Source: Magnetospirillum sp. ME-1
Lineage (GTDB): Bacteria > Pseudomonadota > Alphaproteobacteria > Rhodospirillales > Magnetospirillaceae
Direction: 5' to 3'
DNA length: 64,000 nt
NCBI RefSeq assembly: GCF_002105535.1
Contig: NZ_CP015848.1
Location: forward strand, 1,612,907-1,676,906
Within the stretch, counting starts at the first letter, position 1. Each line of letters starts with the position of its first letter. Below the pieces are notes generated by a model, which was given only the letters and a program-made list of their open reading frames with translations, searched no databases and was not told the DNA's origin. The translations under genes were made by a program, and so were the position numbers. Below, piece after piece: positions 48,385-61,215 of the stretch.

Positions 48385-50466
48385 ATGCGCCCCCAGGTTC
48401 TGTTTCCCCTCTTCGCCCCGGTGACCAGCCTGCCCGGCATCGGGCCGCGCCTTGCGCCCTTGTATCAGCGGCTGGTGGGCGACAAGGTTCTGGACCTCTT
48501 GTGGCACCTGCCCACCGGCGTCATCGACCGCCGCTTCGCGCCCAAGGTGGCCGACGCCCCCCACGGCAAGATCGCCACCCTGACGCTTAGGGTGGACGCC
48601 CATTTCCCCTCCTCGTCCCCGAAGCGCCCCTACCGGGTGCGCCTTGGCGACGAGACCGGCTTCCTGCATCTGGTGTTCTTCCACGGGCGCGAGGACTGGC
48701 TGAGAAAACAATTGCCCGAGGGCGAGATTCGGGTGGTCAGCGGCCAGGTCGAGCATTTCAACAACGAGATCCAGATCAGCCACCCCGACCACATCGTGCC
48801 CCTGGACCAGATCGCCCAGGTCATGGCGGTCGAGCCGGTCTACGGGCTGACCGCCGGGCTGACGGGCCGCGCCGTGGCCAAGACGGTGGCGGCGGCCGTC
48901 GCCAAGGCCCCGGACTTGCCGGAATGGCAGGAGCCCCACTGGCTGGCACGCCAGAACTGGCCCGACTGGCGCACCTCCCTTAACCAGCTCCACCATCCCG
49001 AGGACGAGCGGGCCGCCACCGGCGACACCCCGGCCCGCCGGCGTCTGGCCTTCGACGAATTGCTGGCCAACCAGCTGGCTCTGGCCATGGTCCGCGCCCA
49101 GATGCGAAAGCTCAAGGGCCGCGCCCTGGCGGGCGACGGCAGCTTGCGCGCCAAGGTGATGGCCGCCCTGCCCTATACCCTGACCGGGGCGCAAAGCCGC
49201 TCGCTGGCCGAGATCGACGCCGACATGGCCCAGCCCCTGCGCATGCTGCGCCTGCTTCAGGGTGATGTGGGCAGCGGCAAGACGGTGGTGGCGCTGCTCG
49301 CCATGCTCACCGCCGTGGAGGCCGGGGCCCAGGCGGCCATGATGGCGCCCACCGAAATCCTGGCCCGCCAGCATTACGCCGGCATCGCGCCTTTGGCCGA
49401 GGCGGCGGGCCTCAAGGTCGCTTTGCTCACCGGGCGCGACAAGGGCAAGGCCCGTCAGGCGGTCCTCGACGGGCTGGCCTCGGGCGAGATTCATATTCTG
49501 CTCGGCACCCACGCCTTGTTCCAGGAGGACGTGGCCTTCAAGGACCTGGCGCTCGCCGTGATCGACGAGCAGCACCGCTTCGGCGTGCACCAGCGCCTGG
49601 AACTGGCGGCCAAGGGGCTGGCGGTGGACATGCTGGTGATGACCGCCACCCCCATTCCCCGCACCTTGCTGCTCACCGCCTATGGCGACATGGACGCCTC
49701 GCGCCTGGACGAGAAGCCGCCGGGCAGGAAGCCCATCGACACCCGCGTGGTACCGCTGGCCCGCCTGGACGAGATGGTGGCCGGCATCGGCCGCGCCATC
49801 GCCTCCGGCGCCCGGGCCTATTGGGTCTGCCCGCTGGTGGAGGAATCCGAGACGTCCGATCTGGCGGCGGCCGAGGAACGCCACCGCCATCTCTCCCAGG
49901 TGTTCGGCGACCGGGTCGGCCTCGTCCACGGCAAGATGAAACCCACCCTCAAGGACAAGGTGATGGCCGAGTTCGCCGCAGGCCACCTGGATATCCTGGT
50001 GGCCACCACGGTGATCGAGGTTGGCGTCGACGTGCCCGACGCCAACATCATGGTCATCGAGCATGCCGAGCGCTTCGGCCTTGCCCAACTGCACCAGCTG
50101 CGCGGCCGGGTCGGGCGCGGCACCAAGGACTCCCGCTGCCTGCTGCTTTACGGCCATCCCCTGGGCGAAGTGGCCAAGGCGAGGCTCGAGATCATGCGCG
50201 CCACCGAGGACGGCTTCAGAATCGCCGAGGAGGATCTGCGCCTTCGGGGCGGCGGCGAGATGCTGGGCACCCGCCAGAGCGGCCTGCCCGAATTCCGCCT
50301 CGCCGATCTGGCCATCCACGGCGATCTGCTGGCCGCCGCCCGCGACGATGCGCGGCTGATCCTTGAACGTGACCCGGAGCTGTCCAGCCCGCGCGGCGAG
50401 GCGCTGCGCGTCCTGCTTTATCTCTTCGAGCGCGACGCGGCGGTCAGGACCCTGCGGTCGGGTTAG
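48385..50466 (+). CDS. recG: ATP-dependent DNA helicase RecG
   Basis: 693 aa from ATG 48385. Wedge/OB domain (VTSLPGIGPRLAPLYQRL), Walker A LLQGDVGSGKTVVALLAM near 312-329, DEQHRFGVHQR, TATPIPRT, VIEVGVDVPDANIMVIEHAERFGLAQLHQLRGRVGRG. Remodels stalled forks and Holliday junctions. Divergent from sdhE-mfd with 60 to 70 bases between, so shared promoter space. Confidence 0.96.
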   Translation: MRPQVLFPLFAPVTSLPGIGPRLAPLYQRLVGDKVLDLLWHLPTGVIDRRFAPKVADAPHGKIATLTLRVDAHFPSSSPKRPYRVRLGDETGFLHLVFFHGREDWLRKQLPEGEIRVVSGQVEHFNNEIQISHPDHIVPLDQIAQVMAVEPVYGLTAGLTGRAVAKTVAAAVAKAPDLPEWQEPHWLARQNWPDWRTSLNQLHHPEDERAATGDTPARRRLAFDELLANQLALAMVRAQMRKLKGRALAGDGSLRAKVMAALPYTLTGAQSRSLAEIDADMAQPLRMLRLLQGDVGSGKTVVALLAMLTAVEAGAQAAMMAPTEILARQHYAGIAPLAEAAGLKVALLTGRDKGKARQAVLDGLASGEIHILLGTHALFQEDVAFKDLALAVIDEQHRFGVHQRLELAAKGLAVDMLVMTATPIPRTLLLTAYGDMDASRLDEKPPGRKPIDTRVVPLARLDEMVAGIGRAIASGARAYWVCPLVEESETSDLAAAEERHRHLSQVFGDRVGLVHGKMKPTLKDKVMAEFAAGHLDILVATTVIEVGVDVPDANIMVIEHAERFGLAQLHQLRGRVGRGTKDSRCLLLYGHPLGEVAKARLEIMRATEDGFRIAEEDLRLRGGGEMLGTRQSGLPEFRLADLAIHGDLLAAARDDARLILERDPELSSPRGEALRVLLYLFERDAAVRTLRSG

Positions 50467-50496
50467 GAGCAGACTCACTCCAATGACCGTCATGGC

Positions 50497-50517
50497 CCCT
50501 CGGGTCAAGCCCGAGGG
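50497..50517. repeat. Short palindromic repeat between recG and the IMPase gene
   Basis: CCCTCGGG-TCAAG-CCCGAGGG, with flanks GTCATGGC and CGACG that resemble the inner repeats near 42953 and 43031. It lies between two convergent genes and could act as a weak terminator, but no T-run follows. A member of the same GTCAT...GGxTCxAGCCC repeat type. Confidence 0.55.
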
Positions 50518-50558
50518 CGACGAAATGGAAAAGCGATCACACCAAATTCAGACAGCCC

Positions 50559-51320
50559 CTACTCGATCACCGCCTGCAGCGATGTCCAGGTCCCGGCGGT
50601 GGGGGCCAGCAGCAGGCTGCCCTCTTGCGCCCTGGGGCGATAAGGCATCCCGCTGGTCAGCGCCGCATAACCGCCGGATTCGGCGTGGATCAGCACCCCG
50701 GCGGCGTGGTCCCAGGGCATCAGGCGGTTGTAATGGGCGAAGTGCAGCTTGCCCGTTACCAGATCCATATAATCGTGGGCGGCGCTGCCCTTGCGGGTGC
50801 ATTTGGCCACCATTGAGGCCAGCCGTCCCGAACGCTTGACCGAACCGGTGAGATCGGCCAGCGGCGCGGTGGGCAGCACGGCCAGACACTCCGCTCCCAG
50901 CCGGGCCCCGCCCCCCAGTTCAGCAACGATCATCCGCTCGCCCAGGGGATCGAATATCCACCCCCCCACGGTCACCCCGTCGCGCACCAGGGCAACGATC
51001 ACGGCGAAGCGGGGATTGCCCTTGGCGAAATTGCCGGTGCCGTCCACCGGATCGATGATCCAGACGGCTCCATCCTGTTCCAGCGCCTTGAGCAAAGCGG
51101 GATCGGCGGCCACCGCCTCCTCGCCCACCACATTGGAGCCGGGGATCAGGTCGCGCAGCCGGCGGGTCATCACCCGCTCGGCCTCGGTATCGGCCTCGGT
51201 GACCAGTTCGCCCGGCCGCTTCTCACGGATCTGCCCGGCCGACAGATGGTTGAAGCGGGGCAGGATTTCCTCGGCCGCCGCTTCCCGGATGATGGAGGCC
51301 ACCTTGTCGAAATCCATCAT
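50559..51320 (-). CDS. Inositol monophosphatase-family phosphatase
   Basis: 253 aa from ATG 51320; ATGATG overlaps the hflX stop. Metal-binding motifs VGEEAVAADP, WIIDPVDGTGNFAKGNPRFAV and the later PWDHAAGVLIHAESGG. Acts on inositol phosphates or 3'-phosphoadenosine phosphates (CysQ-like); substrate not decided. Co-directional with hflX and hfq. Confidence 0.88.
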   Translation of the reverse strand: MMDFDKVASIIREAAAEEILPRFNHLSAGQIREKRPGELVTEADTEAERVMTRRLRDLIPGSNVVGEEAVAADPALLKALEQDGAVWIIDPVDGTGNFAKGNPRFAVIVALVRDGVTVGGWIFDPLGERMIVAELGGGARLGAECLAVLPTAPLADLTGSVKRSGRLASMVAKCTRKGSAAHDYMDLVTGKLHFAHYNRLMPWDHAAGVLIHAESGGYAALTSGMPYRPRAQEGSLLLAPTAGTWTSLQAVIE

Positions 51321-52624
51321 GCCCCCCTGCCCCCGGCCTTGCGCTGGTGAAAGCGCTTGACGTCGGCGGGGTCGAGCTTGACCCGCATGAAGGCCTGGGC
51401 CTCGTCGTCGCGCCGCGCCACCACCTCGCCATGGCTGTAGAGCCAGGCGATGGAGGCGCCGTCGGACAGGGGCAGCGCCACGTCCAGGGTTTCGCGCGCC
51501 GCGCCCAGGCGGCGGTCCAGCTCGGCCAGCAGGTCGTCGACCCCTTCGCCGGTCACCGCCGACAGCGCCATGGCGCCGTTGCGGCGCTTGGCCTGGTTGA
51601 GAACCTCCTCGCGCCCCGGCCCGTCCAGAAGGTCGATCTTGTTCAGCGCCTCCACCAGCCCGCGGTCCACCACCTCGGACAGTCCCAGCTCGCGCAGCAC
51701 GGTGTCCACGTCGGCGGCCTGGGCCTCGGTGTCGGGATGGGAGACGTCGCGCACATGCACCACAACGTCGGCCTCCAGCACTTCCTCCAGGGTGGCGCGG
51801 AAGGCGGCGACCAGCTCGTGCGGCAGGTCGGAGATGAAGCCCACGGTGTCCGACAGGATGATCTTGCGCCCCGACGGCAGCACCAGGGTGCGCATGGTGG
51901 GGTCCAGCGTGGCGAACAGCATGTCCTTGGCCATGACCTCGGCCCGGGTCAGCTGGTTGAACAGCGTGGACTTGCCGGCATTGGTATAGCCCACCAGGGC
52001 GACGATGGGATAAGGCACCTTGCGCCGCGCCTTGCGGTGCAGTTCGCGGGTGCGCTTGACGTCTTCCAGCTCGCGTTCCAGCTTGACGATGCGCTCGCCG
52101 ATCATGCGGCGGTCGGCCTCGATCTGGGTCTCGCCGGGGCCGCCCAGGAAGCCGAAGCCGCCCCGCTGGCGCTCCAGATGGGTCCACGAGCGCACCAGTC
52201 GCGAGCGCTGGTAGCTGAGCGCCGCCAGTTCCACCTGCAGCGTGCCCTCGCGGGTCCGGGCGCGGGCGCCGAAAATCTCGAGAATCAGGCCGGTGCGGTC
52301 GATGACCTTGCAGCCCCAGGCTTTTTCCAGGTTGCGTTGCTGCACCGGCGACAGGTGGCCGTCCACCACCGCCAGATCCACCTCGCGCTCCTTGACCAGT
52401 TCGGCCAGCCGCTCCACCGCGCCCTTGCCCATCAGGGTGGCGGGGCGGACCTTGGCGACGTTGACCGCCTCGGCGGCGACGATGTCGAGGTCGATGGCCC
52501 CGGCCAGCCCGACCGCTTCGGCCAGGCGGGCGTCAGGCAGGCGTGACCCCTCCCCGCCCTTGAAGGCGGGGTGGATCACCATGGCGCGGCTGGGCGCCGC
52601 CTGTGTGGAACCGGTTTCTCCCAC
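51317..52624 (-). CDS. hflX: Ribosome-associated GTPase HflX
   Basis: 435 aa from GTG 52624, next to the hfq stop. HflX-specific N-terminal domain (GKGAVERLAELVKEREVDLAVVD), GGFGFLGGPGETQIEADRR, then G domain: GYTNAGKSTLFNQL, DTVGFISDLPHELVAAFRATLEEVLEAD and NKIDLL. Splits stalled ribosomes. The hfq-hflX order is a conserved proteobacterial pair. Confidence 0.96.
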   Translation of the reverse strand: MGETGSTQAAPSRAMVIHPAFKGGEGSRLPDARLAEAVGLAGAIDLDIVAAEAVNVAKVRPATLMGKGAVERLAELVKEREVDLAVVDGHLSPVQQRNLEKAWGCKVIDRTGLILEIFGARARTREGTLQVELAALSYQRSRLVRSWTHLERQRGGFGFLGGPGETQIEADRRMIGERIVKLERELEDVKRTRELHRKARRKVPYPIVALVGYTNAGKSTLFNQLTRAEVMAKDMLFATLDPTMRTLVLPSGRKIILSDTVGFISDLPHELVAAFRATLEEVLEADVVVHVRDVSHPDTEAQAADVDTVLRELGLSEVVDRGLVEALNKIDLLDGPGREEVLNQAKRRNGAMALSAVTGEGVDDLLAELDRRLGAARETLDVALPLSDGASIAWLYSHGEVVARRDDEAQAFMRVKLDPADVKRFHQRKAGGRGA

Positions 52625-52879
52625 CTATTCTTCGCCGTTTTCCTTGATCGGAGGCTCGAACAGAGAGATGGGGGTCGACGGCATCACCGTCGAGATGGCG
52701 TGCTTGTACACCAGTTGGGTATGGCCATCGCGGCGCAGCAGCACCGAGAAGTTGTCGAACCAGGTGACGATACCCTGAAGCTTCACGCCGTTGACCAGGA
52801 AGATGGTGACGGGCGTCTTGTTCTTGCGGATGTAGTTGAGGAACACATCCTGTACATTCTGCGATTTTTCGGCGGACAT
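52625..52879 (-). CDS. hfq: RNA chaperone Hfq
   Basis: 84 aa. Sm1 ([29 protein letters not shown]) and Sm2 ([12 protein letters not shown]) motifs intact, with the proximal-face residues QNVQD and YKHA present. Pairs sRNAs with mRNAs. The C-terminus is short, as usual for alphaproteobacteria. Its promoter lies in 52880-52982. Confidence 0.97.
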   Translation of the reverse strand: MSAEKSQNVQDVFLNYIRKNKTPVTIFLVNGVKLQGIVTWFDNFSVLLRRDGHTQLVYKHAISTVMPSTPISLFEPPIKENGEE

Positions 52880-52982
52880 GATTGGAATCCGTTCTTATTG
52901 GCCGATCTTGATTATTGGAGTGCGGCTGGGCACCTACCCCGTTGAACCCTTGTCGTTACCACCATTTCCAACAGATGGGAAC

Positions 52983-53642
52983 CTATAGTTCTCGGACAAG
53001 ATGGGCGAGGTCCATGCAGGCCCGCAGGAAACGGGCGGGCGGATGGGCGAACTCGCCTTCGGCCGGGACCTCGGGCCGCATCACGATGGGGGTGCAGCCC
53101 GAGTTGACGGCGCAATGGGTATCGATGGGCGAATCGCCCACGAACCACACATGGCGTCCGGCCTCGATGCCGGTTCCGGCCAAAGCCAGATGGACGGGTG
53201 CTGCGGCCGGCTTGTCGGCCGGGGCGTCGTCAGCGCCCACAAGGCGGACGAAATGGCCGCTCCAGCCCATGATTTCGGCTTCCTTGCGCAGGAAGCCGCC
53301 CCGCTTGTTGCTGACCACCGCCAGAACCAGCCCCTCGGCCCGAAGCGCGCCCAGCATCTCGGCGGCACCGGGCAGCGGGTTGAGGTAATCGAGATGAATG
53401 GACTCGAAGCTCTTGGTGAAGACGTCGCGGGCTTCCGGCCAGCGTTCGCCGAACATGGCGGGAAAGGAATCGCGCATGGAGGCGGCCACCCGTTCCCGTG
53501 TCTCGTCCAGACTCCATTCCGGCATGCCGAAATGACGGAAGGTCATGTTGTAGGATTCCTGGATGCACACCCAGGAATCCACCAGGGTGTTGTCCCAGTC
53601 GAAAATCACCGCCGTGGGGCGGACCAGCGGCAATCCGGGCAT
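52983..53642 (-). CDS. HAD-superfamily phosphatase, phosphoglycolate phosphatase-like
   Basis: 219 aa. HAD motif I FDWDNTLVDSW, motif II VVSNKRG and motif III/IV WFVGDSPIDTHCAVNSGC. The position of the cap helices fits the Gph/PgmB-like subgroup. Overlaps trkA by ATGA. Substrate unproven. Confidence 0.85.
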   Translation of the reverse strand: MPGLPLVRPTAVIFDWDNTLVDSWVCIQESYNMTFRHFGMPEWSLDETRERVAASMRDSFPAMFGERWPEARDVFTKSFESIHLDYLNPLPGAAEMLGALRAEGLVLAVVSNKRGGFLRKEAEIMGWSGHFVRLVGADDAPADKPAAAPVHLALAGTGIEAGRHVWFVGDSPIDTHCAVNSGCTPIVMRPEVPAEGEFAHPPARFLRACMDLAHLVREL

Positions 53643-55018
53643 CAGAAATATTCCAGCCGGACCGAGAACATCTTCTCGACCTTCTTCACCGCGTCGGCGG
53701 TGGCGAACAGGATGACGCGGTCGCCGGGATGGATCACCGTGCTGCCCCTGGGGCTCACCACCTTGCCGTCGTGAACCACGGCGCCCAGCAGCACGCCGGC
53801 CGGCAGCTTGACGTCCCTGAGCGGCTTGCCCACCAGGGACGAGGTTTCCAGCGCGTCGGCCTCGATCAGTTCGCCGAAGCCTTCATGGAGGGAATGCACG
53901 GCGTGGATACGGCCGCGGCGCACATGCTGGAGGATGTTGGAGACGGTGATGGCGCGGGGATTGATGGCCACGTCGATGCCCAGCGGCGCCACCAGGGAAT
54001 TGTAGGTGGTCTTGTTGATCAGCGCCATGGTGCGGCGGCAGCCGTAACGCTTGGCCAAGAGGCCCGACAGGATGTTGGTCTCGTCGTCGTTGGTGACGGC
54101 CACCACGGCCTCGGCGGCGCCCACCGAGGCTTCCTCGAGGATTTCCGGGTCGAGCGCGTCGCCATGGATGACCACGGTATGGCCCACCGCCTTGGCCGCG
54201 AACTCGGCGCGCTCCTTGTTGGACTCGATGATCTTGATGGAGGTGTTGGGCCGGGCCGCTTCCAGCTGCTGGGCCAGGAACAGGCCGATATTGCCGCCGC
54301 CGAAGATGACGATGCGCCGCGCCTCCTGGTCCTCGCGGCCAAACGCGGTCAGCGCCCGGTCCACATGCTCCGTATCGACGACGAAATAGACCTCGTCGCC
54401 CTCCAGCATCTGGTCCTCGGAGGTGGGCACGATGGCCTTGCCGTCGCGCACGATGCCGATGATGACGATGGCCAGATCGGGGAACAGTACGGTGAGCTGG
54501 CGCAAGGGCGTGTTGATCAGCGGGCAGTTCCCGGTGCAGCGCACCCCGATCAGCCGGACCTTGTCGCCCACCAGCGGAATGACGTCGATGGCGCCCGGCA
54601 CCTGCAGGCGCTTGGTGATGGCGCGGGCCACCTCGATCTCGGGACTGATGATCACGTCGATGGGCAGATGCTCGCGCGAGAACAGATTGGCCCAGATGGG
54701 GGCCAGATAGCTCTGGCTGCGCACGCGGGCGATCTTGGTCGGCACGTTGAACAGCGAGTGCGCCACCTGGCAGGCCACCATGTTGACCTCGTCGGCGGCG
54801 GTCACCGCGATGATCATGTCGGCGTCGCCGGCGCCGGCCTGTTCCAGCACCGCCGGATGGGAGGCGAAGCCCAGCACCACCTGGACGTCAAGCGTATCGC
54901 TGACCTTGCGGATGAGGTCCGGGCGCTGGTCGATGATGGTGACGTCGTTGTTCTCGCCCGCCAGATAGTGGGCGATGTTGAAGCCGACCTGGCCGGCGCC
55001 GCAGACTATGACCTTCAT
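53642..55018 (-). CDS. trkA: Trk potassium uptake regulatory protein TrkA
   Basis: 458 aa with two RCK_N/RCK_C units: MKVIVCGAGQVGFNIAHYLAG with the NAD-binding GxGxxG, and VIFGGGNIGLFLAQQLEA in the second half. Peripheral NAD-binding subunit that gates Trk K+ channels. Location between ntrX and hfq is typical of Rhodospirillales and Rhizobiales. Overlaps ntrX. Confidence 0.96.
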   Translation of the reverse strand: MKVIVCGAGQVGFNIAHYLAGENNDVTIIDQRPDLIRKVSDTLDVQVVLGFASHPAVLEQAGAGDADMIIAVTAADEVNMVACQVAHSLFNVPTKIARVRSQSYLAPIWANLFSREHLPIDVIISPEIEVARAITKRLQVPGAIDVIPLVGDKVRLIGVRCTGNCPLINTPLRQLTVLFPDLAIVIIGIVRDGKAIVPTSEDQMLEGDEVYFVVDTEHVDRALTAFGREDQEARRIVIFGGGNIGLFLAQQLEAARPNTSIKIIESNKERAEFAAKAVGHTVVIHGDALDPEILEEASVGAAEAVVAVTNDDETNILSGLLAKRYGCRRTMALINKTTYNSLVAPLGIDVAINPRAITVSNILQHVRRGRIHAVHSLHEGFGELIEADALETSSLVGKPLRDVKLPAGVLLGAVVHDGKVVSPRGSTVIHPGDRVILFATADAVKKVEKMFSVRLEYF

Positions 55019-56395
55019 TTCTTTTCGTCCGTGTTGACGCCAAGCAGCTTGAGCTTGCGGTGAAGGGCGGAACGTTCCATGCCGACGAAGGCGGCGGTGC
55101 GCGATATGTTGCCGGCGAAACGGTTGACCTGGGCCAGCAGGTATTCCCGCTCGAACAGCTCGCGCGCCTCGCGCAACGGCAGCGTCATGATCTCGCTGGA
55201 TTTGTCCCAGCGCAGAACCGCCGGAGTGATGGCGCCGATCTCGCCGGGCAGCATGTCGGCGCGGATGGGCTCACGCGCGTCGCCCGGCGCCATGATCAGC
55301 AGCCAGTCCATGACGTTCCGGAGCTGGCGCACGTTGCCCGGCCAGTCATAGGCCTGCAGCGCCGCCAGGGCATCCTCGCCCACCAAGCGGGGCTGGACAC
55401 CGGCGGCGGCGGCGGCCAGCGTCATGAAGTGGCGCGCCAGGACCGGAATGTCCTCGCGCCGGTCGCGCAACGCCGGCATCTTCACCGGCACCACGTTGAG
55501 GCGGTAGAACAGATCCTCGCGGAAATGCCCGGCATTCATCTCGGATTGCAGGTCGCGGTTGGTCGACGCGATGACGCGCACATCCACCTCGACCCGCTTG
55601 CCGCCGCCCACCCGCTCGAACATCTGGTCCTGCAGGACACGCACGATCTTGCCCTGGGTCTCCAGCGGCATGTCGGCCACCTCGTCCAGCAGCAAGGTGC
55701 CGCCATGGGCCTGTTCGAAGGTGCCGATCTTGCGCGGGGAATCAAGACCGTCCAGGCCGTGTTCTGTACCGAACAGCTCCATCTCCATGCGGTCGGGGTG
55801 CATGGCTGCGCAGTTCAGGACCACGAACGGCCCCTCGGCCCGGCGCGAGCGGGCGTGAATCTGCCGGGCGACGATTTCCTTGCCCGAACCGGCCGGACCG
55901 GTGATCAACACGCGGGAATTGGTGGGCGCCACCTTGTCGATGGCCTGGCGCACCTGCATGATGCCCAGCGCGCCGCCGACCAGTTCGCCGGCGGAACCGG
56001 AGCGGAGCTTCAGCTCCTCGTTCTCGCGGCGCAGCCGGGCGGCCTCGATGGCGCGCTCCACCACCAAAAGCAGGCGGTCGGCCTTGAACGGCTTCTCGAT
56101 GAAGTCGTAGGCGCCCTGCTTGATGGCCTGCACGGCGGTCTCGATGTTGCCGTGGCCGGAGATCATCACCACCGGCACTTCCGGATGGTCGCGCTTGACG
56201 GCGTCCAGCACTTCCAGCCCGTCCAGGCGCGAGCCTTGCAGCCAGATGTCCTGGATCACCAGATTGGGCCGCCGGGCGCGGATGCCCTCGAGGGCCTCGT
56301 CCGAATTGGCGGCCTCGCGGGTGTTGTGCCCCTCGTCCTCGAGAATACCGGCGATCAAGGCGCGGATATCGGCCTCGTCGTCGACGATCAGGATG

Positions 56396-56406
<11 letters not shown>
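55015..56406 (-). CDS. ntrX: Response regulator NtrX
   Basis: 463 aa. Receiver domain with DIWLQG (phospho-acceptor Asp) and the GHGNIETAV switch, AAA+ sigma54-like core with GPAGSGKEIVARQIHARSRR and GGTLLLDEVADMP, and a Fis-type HTH (RTAAFVGMERSALHRKLKLLG). The sigma54-contacting GAFTGA loop is replaced (GTEHGLDG region), as in other alphaproteobacterial NtrX, so it is likely not a classic sigma54 activator. Confidence 0.93.
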
Positions 56407-58633
<2,227 letters not shown>

Positions 58634-60088
58634 CTATTTCAGGCCGCGGCTGATCTGGATGTCCAGGTCCTTGATCTTCTTGCGCAAGGTGTTGCGGTTG
58701 ACGCCCAGCAGGTGGGCAGCCTTGATCTGGTTGCCCCGCGTCGCTTCGAGAGCGATGGTGACCAGCGGACGCTCCACCTCGCGCAGCACCCGGTCATAGA
58801 CCCCGGCGGGCGGCAGGTTGTCGCCGTGATTGCCGAAATATTCGCGCAGGTGCCGCTCCACCGTGGCGGACAGGCCTTCGCCCTCCACGCCGCCACTGAT
58901 GGCATCGGCGTGGGGCGTGCCCCCCACCAGTTCCTGCTCGATGACCTCGATGCCGATCACTTCCTGGGAATAGAGGGCGGCAAGACGGCGGACCAGATTC
59001 TCCAGCTCGCGCACGTTGCCCGGCCAGCGGTGCTTGCGCAGCCGGTCCATGGCCTGGCCGTCGATGGTCTTGGACGGCAGCCCCTCGGACCCGGCCTGGG
59101 CCAGGAAATGACGGATCAGCTCGGGGATGTCCTCGGAGCGCTCGCGCAGGGGCGGCAGGCGGATGGGCACCACGTTCAAGCGGTAGAACAGATCCTCGCG
59201 GAACAGGCCCTGGCGGATCAGCTGGGTCAGGTCGCGATGGGTGGCGGCGACGATGCGCACATTGGCGCGGATGGGGGTACGCCCGCCCACCGTGGTGTAC
59301 TCCCCCTCCTGCAGCACGCGCAGCAGGCGGGTCTGGGCCTCGGGCGGCATGTCGCCGATCTCGTCGAGGAACAGGGTCCCGCCCTCGGCCTGCTCGAAGC
59401 GGCCGGCAGCCCGCTGGGTGGCGCCGGTAAACGCCCCCTTCTCGTGGCCGAACAGCTCGCTCTCGATCAGCTCGCGCGGGATGGCGGCCATGTTGATGGC
59501 CACGAAGGGACCGTTGCGGCGCTTGCCGTAATCGTGCAGCGCCCGGGCCACCAGTTCCTTGCCGGTGCCCGATTCGCCGGTGATCATCACCGACAGGTCG
59601 GTACTCATCAGCCGCGCCAGGGTGCGGTAGATCTCCTGCATGGCGGGCGAGCGGCCGATCAGGGGCAGCTTCTCCTCGTCCTCGGCCCCCGCCGCCTCGG
59701 TGGGAGCGGCGCGCGGCGTCGAAAGAGCCCGGCCGACCACGTTGACCAGCTCCTTCAGGTCGAAGGGCTTGGGCAGGTATTCGAAGGCGCCCCGCTGAGT
59801 GGCCTTGACGGCGGTGAGCAGGGTGTTCTGGGCGCTCATGACGATGATGCGCAGCTCGGGCCGGATCTTCTTGATGCGCGGCAGCAGGTCCAGGCCGCTC
59901 TCGTCGGGCATCACCACGTCGGTGATGACCAGATCGCCCTCGCCTTCCGACACCCAGCGCCACAGGGTGGAGGCGTTGCCGGTGGTGCGGACTTCGTAGC
60001 CGGCCCGGCCCAGGGCCTGGGACAGCACCGTGCGGATGCCCCGGTCGTCGTCGGCCACCAGGATGGTGGCGGTGGTGGTGGTGGTCAT
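58634..60088 (-). CDS. ntrC: Nitrogen regulation response regulator NtrC
   Basis: 484 aa from ATG 60088 (GTG 60097, coupled to ntrB, is an alternative). Receiver ([21 protein letters not shown]), AAA+ with [20 protein letters not shown], an intact [17 protein letters not shown] sigma54 loop and [25 protein letters not shown], and Fis-like [18 protein letters not shown]. Activates nitrogen-assimilation genes when phosphorylated. Confidence 0.97.
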   Translation of the reverse strand: MTTTTTATILVADDDRGIRTVLSQALGRAGYEVRTTGNASTLWRWVSEGEGDLVITDVVMPDESGLDLLPRIKKIRPELRIIVMSAQNTLLTAVKATQRGAFEYLPKPFDLKELVNVVGRALSTPRAAPTEAAGAEDEEKLPLIGRSPAMQEIYRTLARLMSTDLSVMITGESGTGKELVARALHDYGKRRNGPFVAINMAAIPRELIESELFGHEKGAFTGATQRAAGRFEQAEGGTLFLDEIGDMPPEAQTRLLRVLQEGEYTTVGGRTPIRANVRIVAATHRDLTQLIRQGLFREDLFYRLNVVPIRLPPLRERSEDIPELIRHFLAQAGSEGLPSKTIDGQAMDRLRKHRWPGNVRELENLVRRLAALYSQEVIGIEVIEQELVGGTPHADAISGGVEGEGLSATVERHLREYFGNHGDNLPPAGVYDRVLREVERPLVTIALEATRGNQIKAAHLLGVNRNTLRKKIKDLDIQISRGLK

Positions 60089-60093
60089 GGTGC

Positions 60094-61215
60094 TCACTTG
60101 CCGTCCCCATCCTGGACCATGGGCAGCATCACCCGGAAGATGGTCCGCCTTGGCACGCTGTCGAATTCGATCACGCCGCCGTGGTCGCCGATGATCTTGG
60201 CCACCAGGGCGAGGCCCAGCCCGCTGCCCGACGTCTTGGTGGTGACGAAGGCGTCGAACAGGTTGGGCTTCAGGTCCTCGGGGATGCCGGGGCCGTTGTC
60301 CTGAATGCTGACCACCAGCGGCAGGTGGCGCCGGGTCTCGCTGCCCGGCAGGGCCAGACGCACGCCGTGCTGGTAGCCGGTGGAGACGACGATCTCGCCG
60401 CCCTCCTCCGGCACCGCCTCGGCGGCGTTCTTCACCAGATTGAGGAAGACCTGGACCAGCTGGTCGCGGTCGCCCAGAACCGGCGGCAGCGAGGGGTCGT
60501 AATTCTCGATGACCCGCACATTGCGGGCGAAGCCGGCCTCGGCGATGCGGCGCACGTGTTCCAGCACCCGGTGGATGTTGACGGCGCCGCGCTCCACGCT
60601 GGGATTGTCGGAGAACGCCTCCATGCGGTCCACCAGCGCCACGATGCGGTCGGCCTCGTCGCAGATGAGGCGGGTCAGCACCCGGTCCTCTTCGATGGCA
60701 TTCTGCTCCAGCAACTGGGCGGCGCCGCGGATGCCCGACAGCGGGTTCTTCACCTCGTGCGCCAGGATGGCCGCCATGGCGGTCACCGAGCGCGCCGCGT
60801 TGCGGCTGGTGAGCTGCGCCCCGATCTTCAGCGCGATGGACTGCTCGTGCAGGCTGATCACCACGGCGCCGGCCGTCTCGATGATGGGCGAGACCTGCAC
60901 GGTGACGGTGCGGTGCCCGGTGCGCGGCGTGTCCAGCGTCACGCCATGCTCGGCCACCGAGATGTTGCCGTCGCGCGCCTGGGCCACCAGGGACAGGATG
61001 GGCGAATCGGGCGGCAGGAAATCGGTGGCCGGGTGGCCGATCAGATAGGCGGCGCCGCAGGCGAACAGCTGCTCGGCCGCGCCGTTGGCGTAATGGATGC
61101 GGTTCTCGGAATCCAGCGCCAGCACGGCGGCGCCCAGCGCACTCAGCACGGTGGCGGGGTCGAAGGTGGAGCTGGACAGGCCGCGCTTCAGGGCCGCGAC
61201 GATGGGAATGGGCAT
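60094..61215 (-). CDS. ntrB: Sensor histidine kinase NtrB
   Basis: 373 aa, soluble. PAS domain ([29 protein letters not shown]), DHp with His in [27 protein letters not shown]-binding [11 protein letters not shown]-like region (here [19 protein letters not shown]) and [18 protein letters not shown]. Cognate kinase of NtrC, controlled by PII. Overlaps dusB by ATGA. Confidence 0.96.
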   Translation of the reverse strand: MPIPIVAALKRGLSSSTFDPATVLSALGAAVLALDSENRIHYANGAAEQLFACGAAYLIGHPATDFLPPDSPILSLVAQARDGNISVAEHGVTLDTPRTGHRTVTVQVSPIIETAGAVVISLHEQSIALKIGAQLTSRNAARSVTAMAAILAHEVKNPLSGIRGAAQLLEQNAIEEDRVLTRLICDEADRIVALVDRMEAFSDNPSVERGAVNIHRVLEHVRRIAEAGFARNVRVIENYDPSLPPVLGDRDQLVQVFLNLVKNAAEAVPEEGGEIVVSTGYQHGVRLALPGSETRRHLPLVVSIQDNGPGIPEDLKPNLFDAFVTTKTSGSGLGLALVAKIIGDHGGVIEFDSVPRRTIFRVMLPMVQDGDGK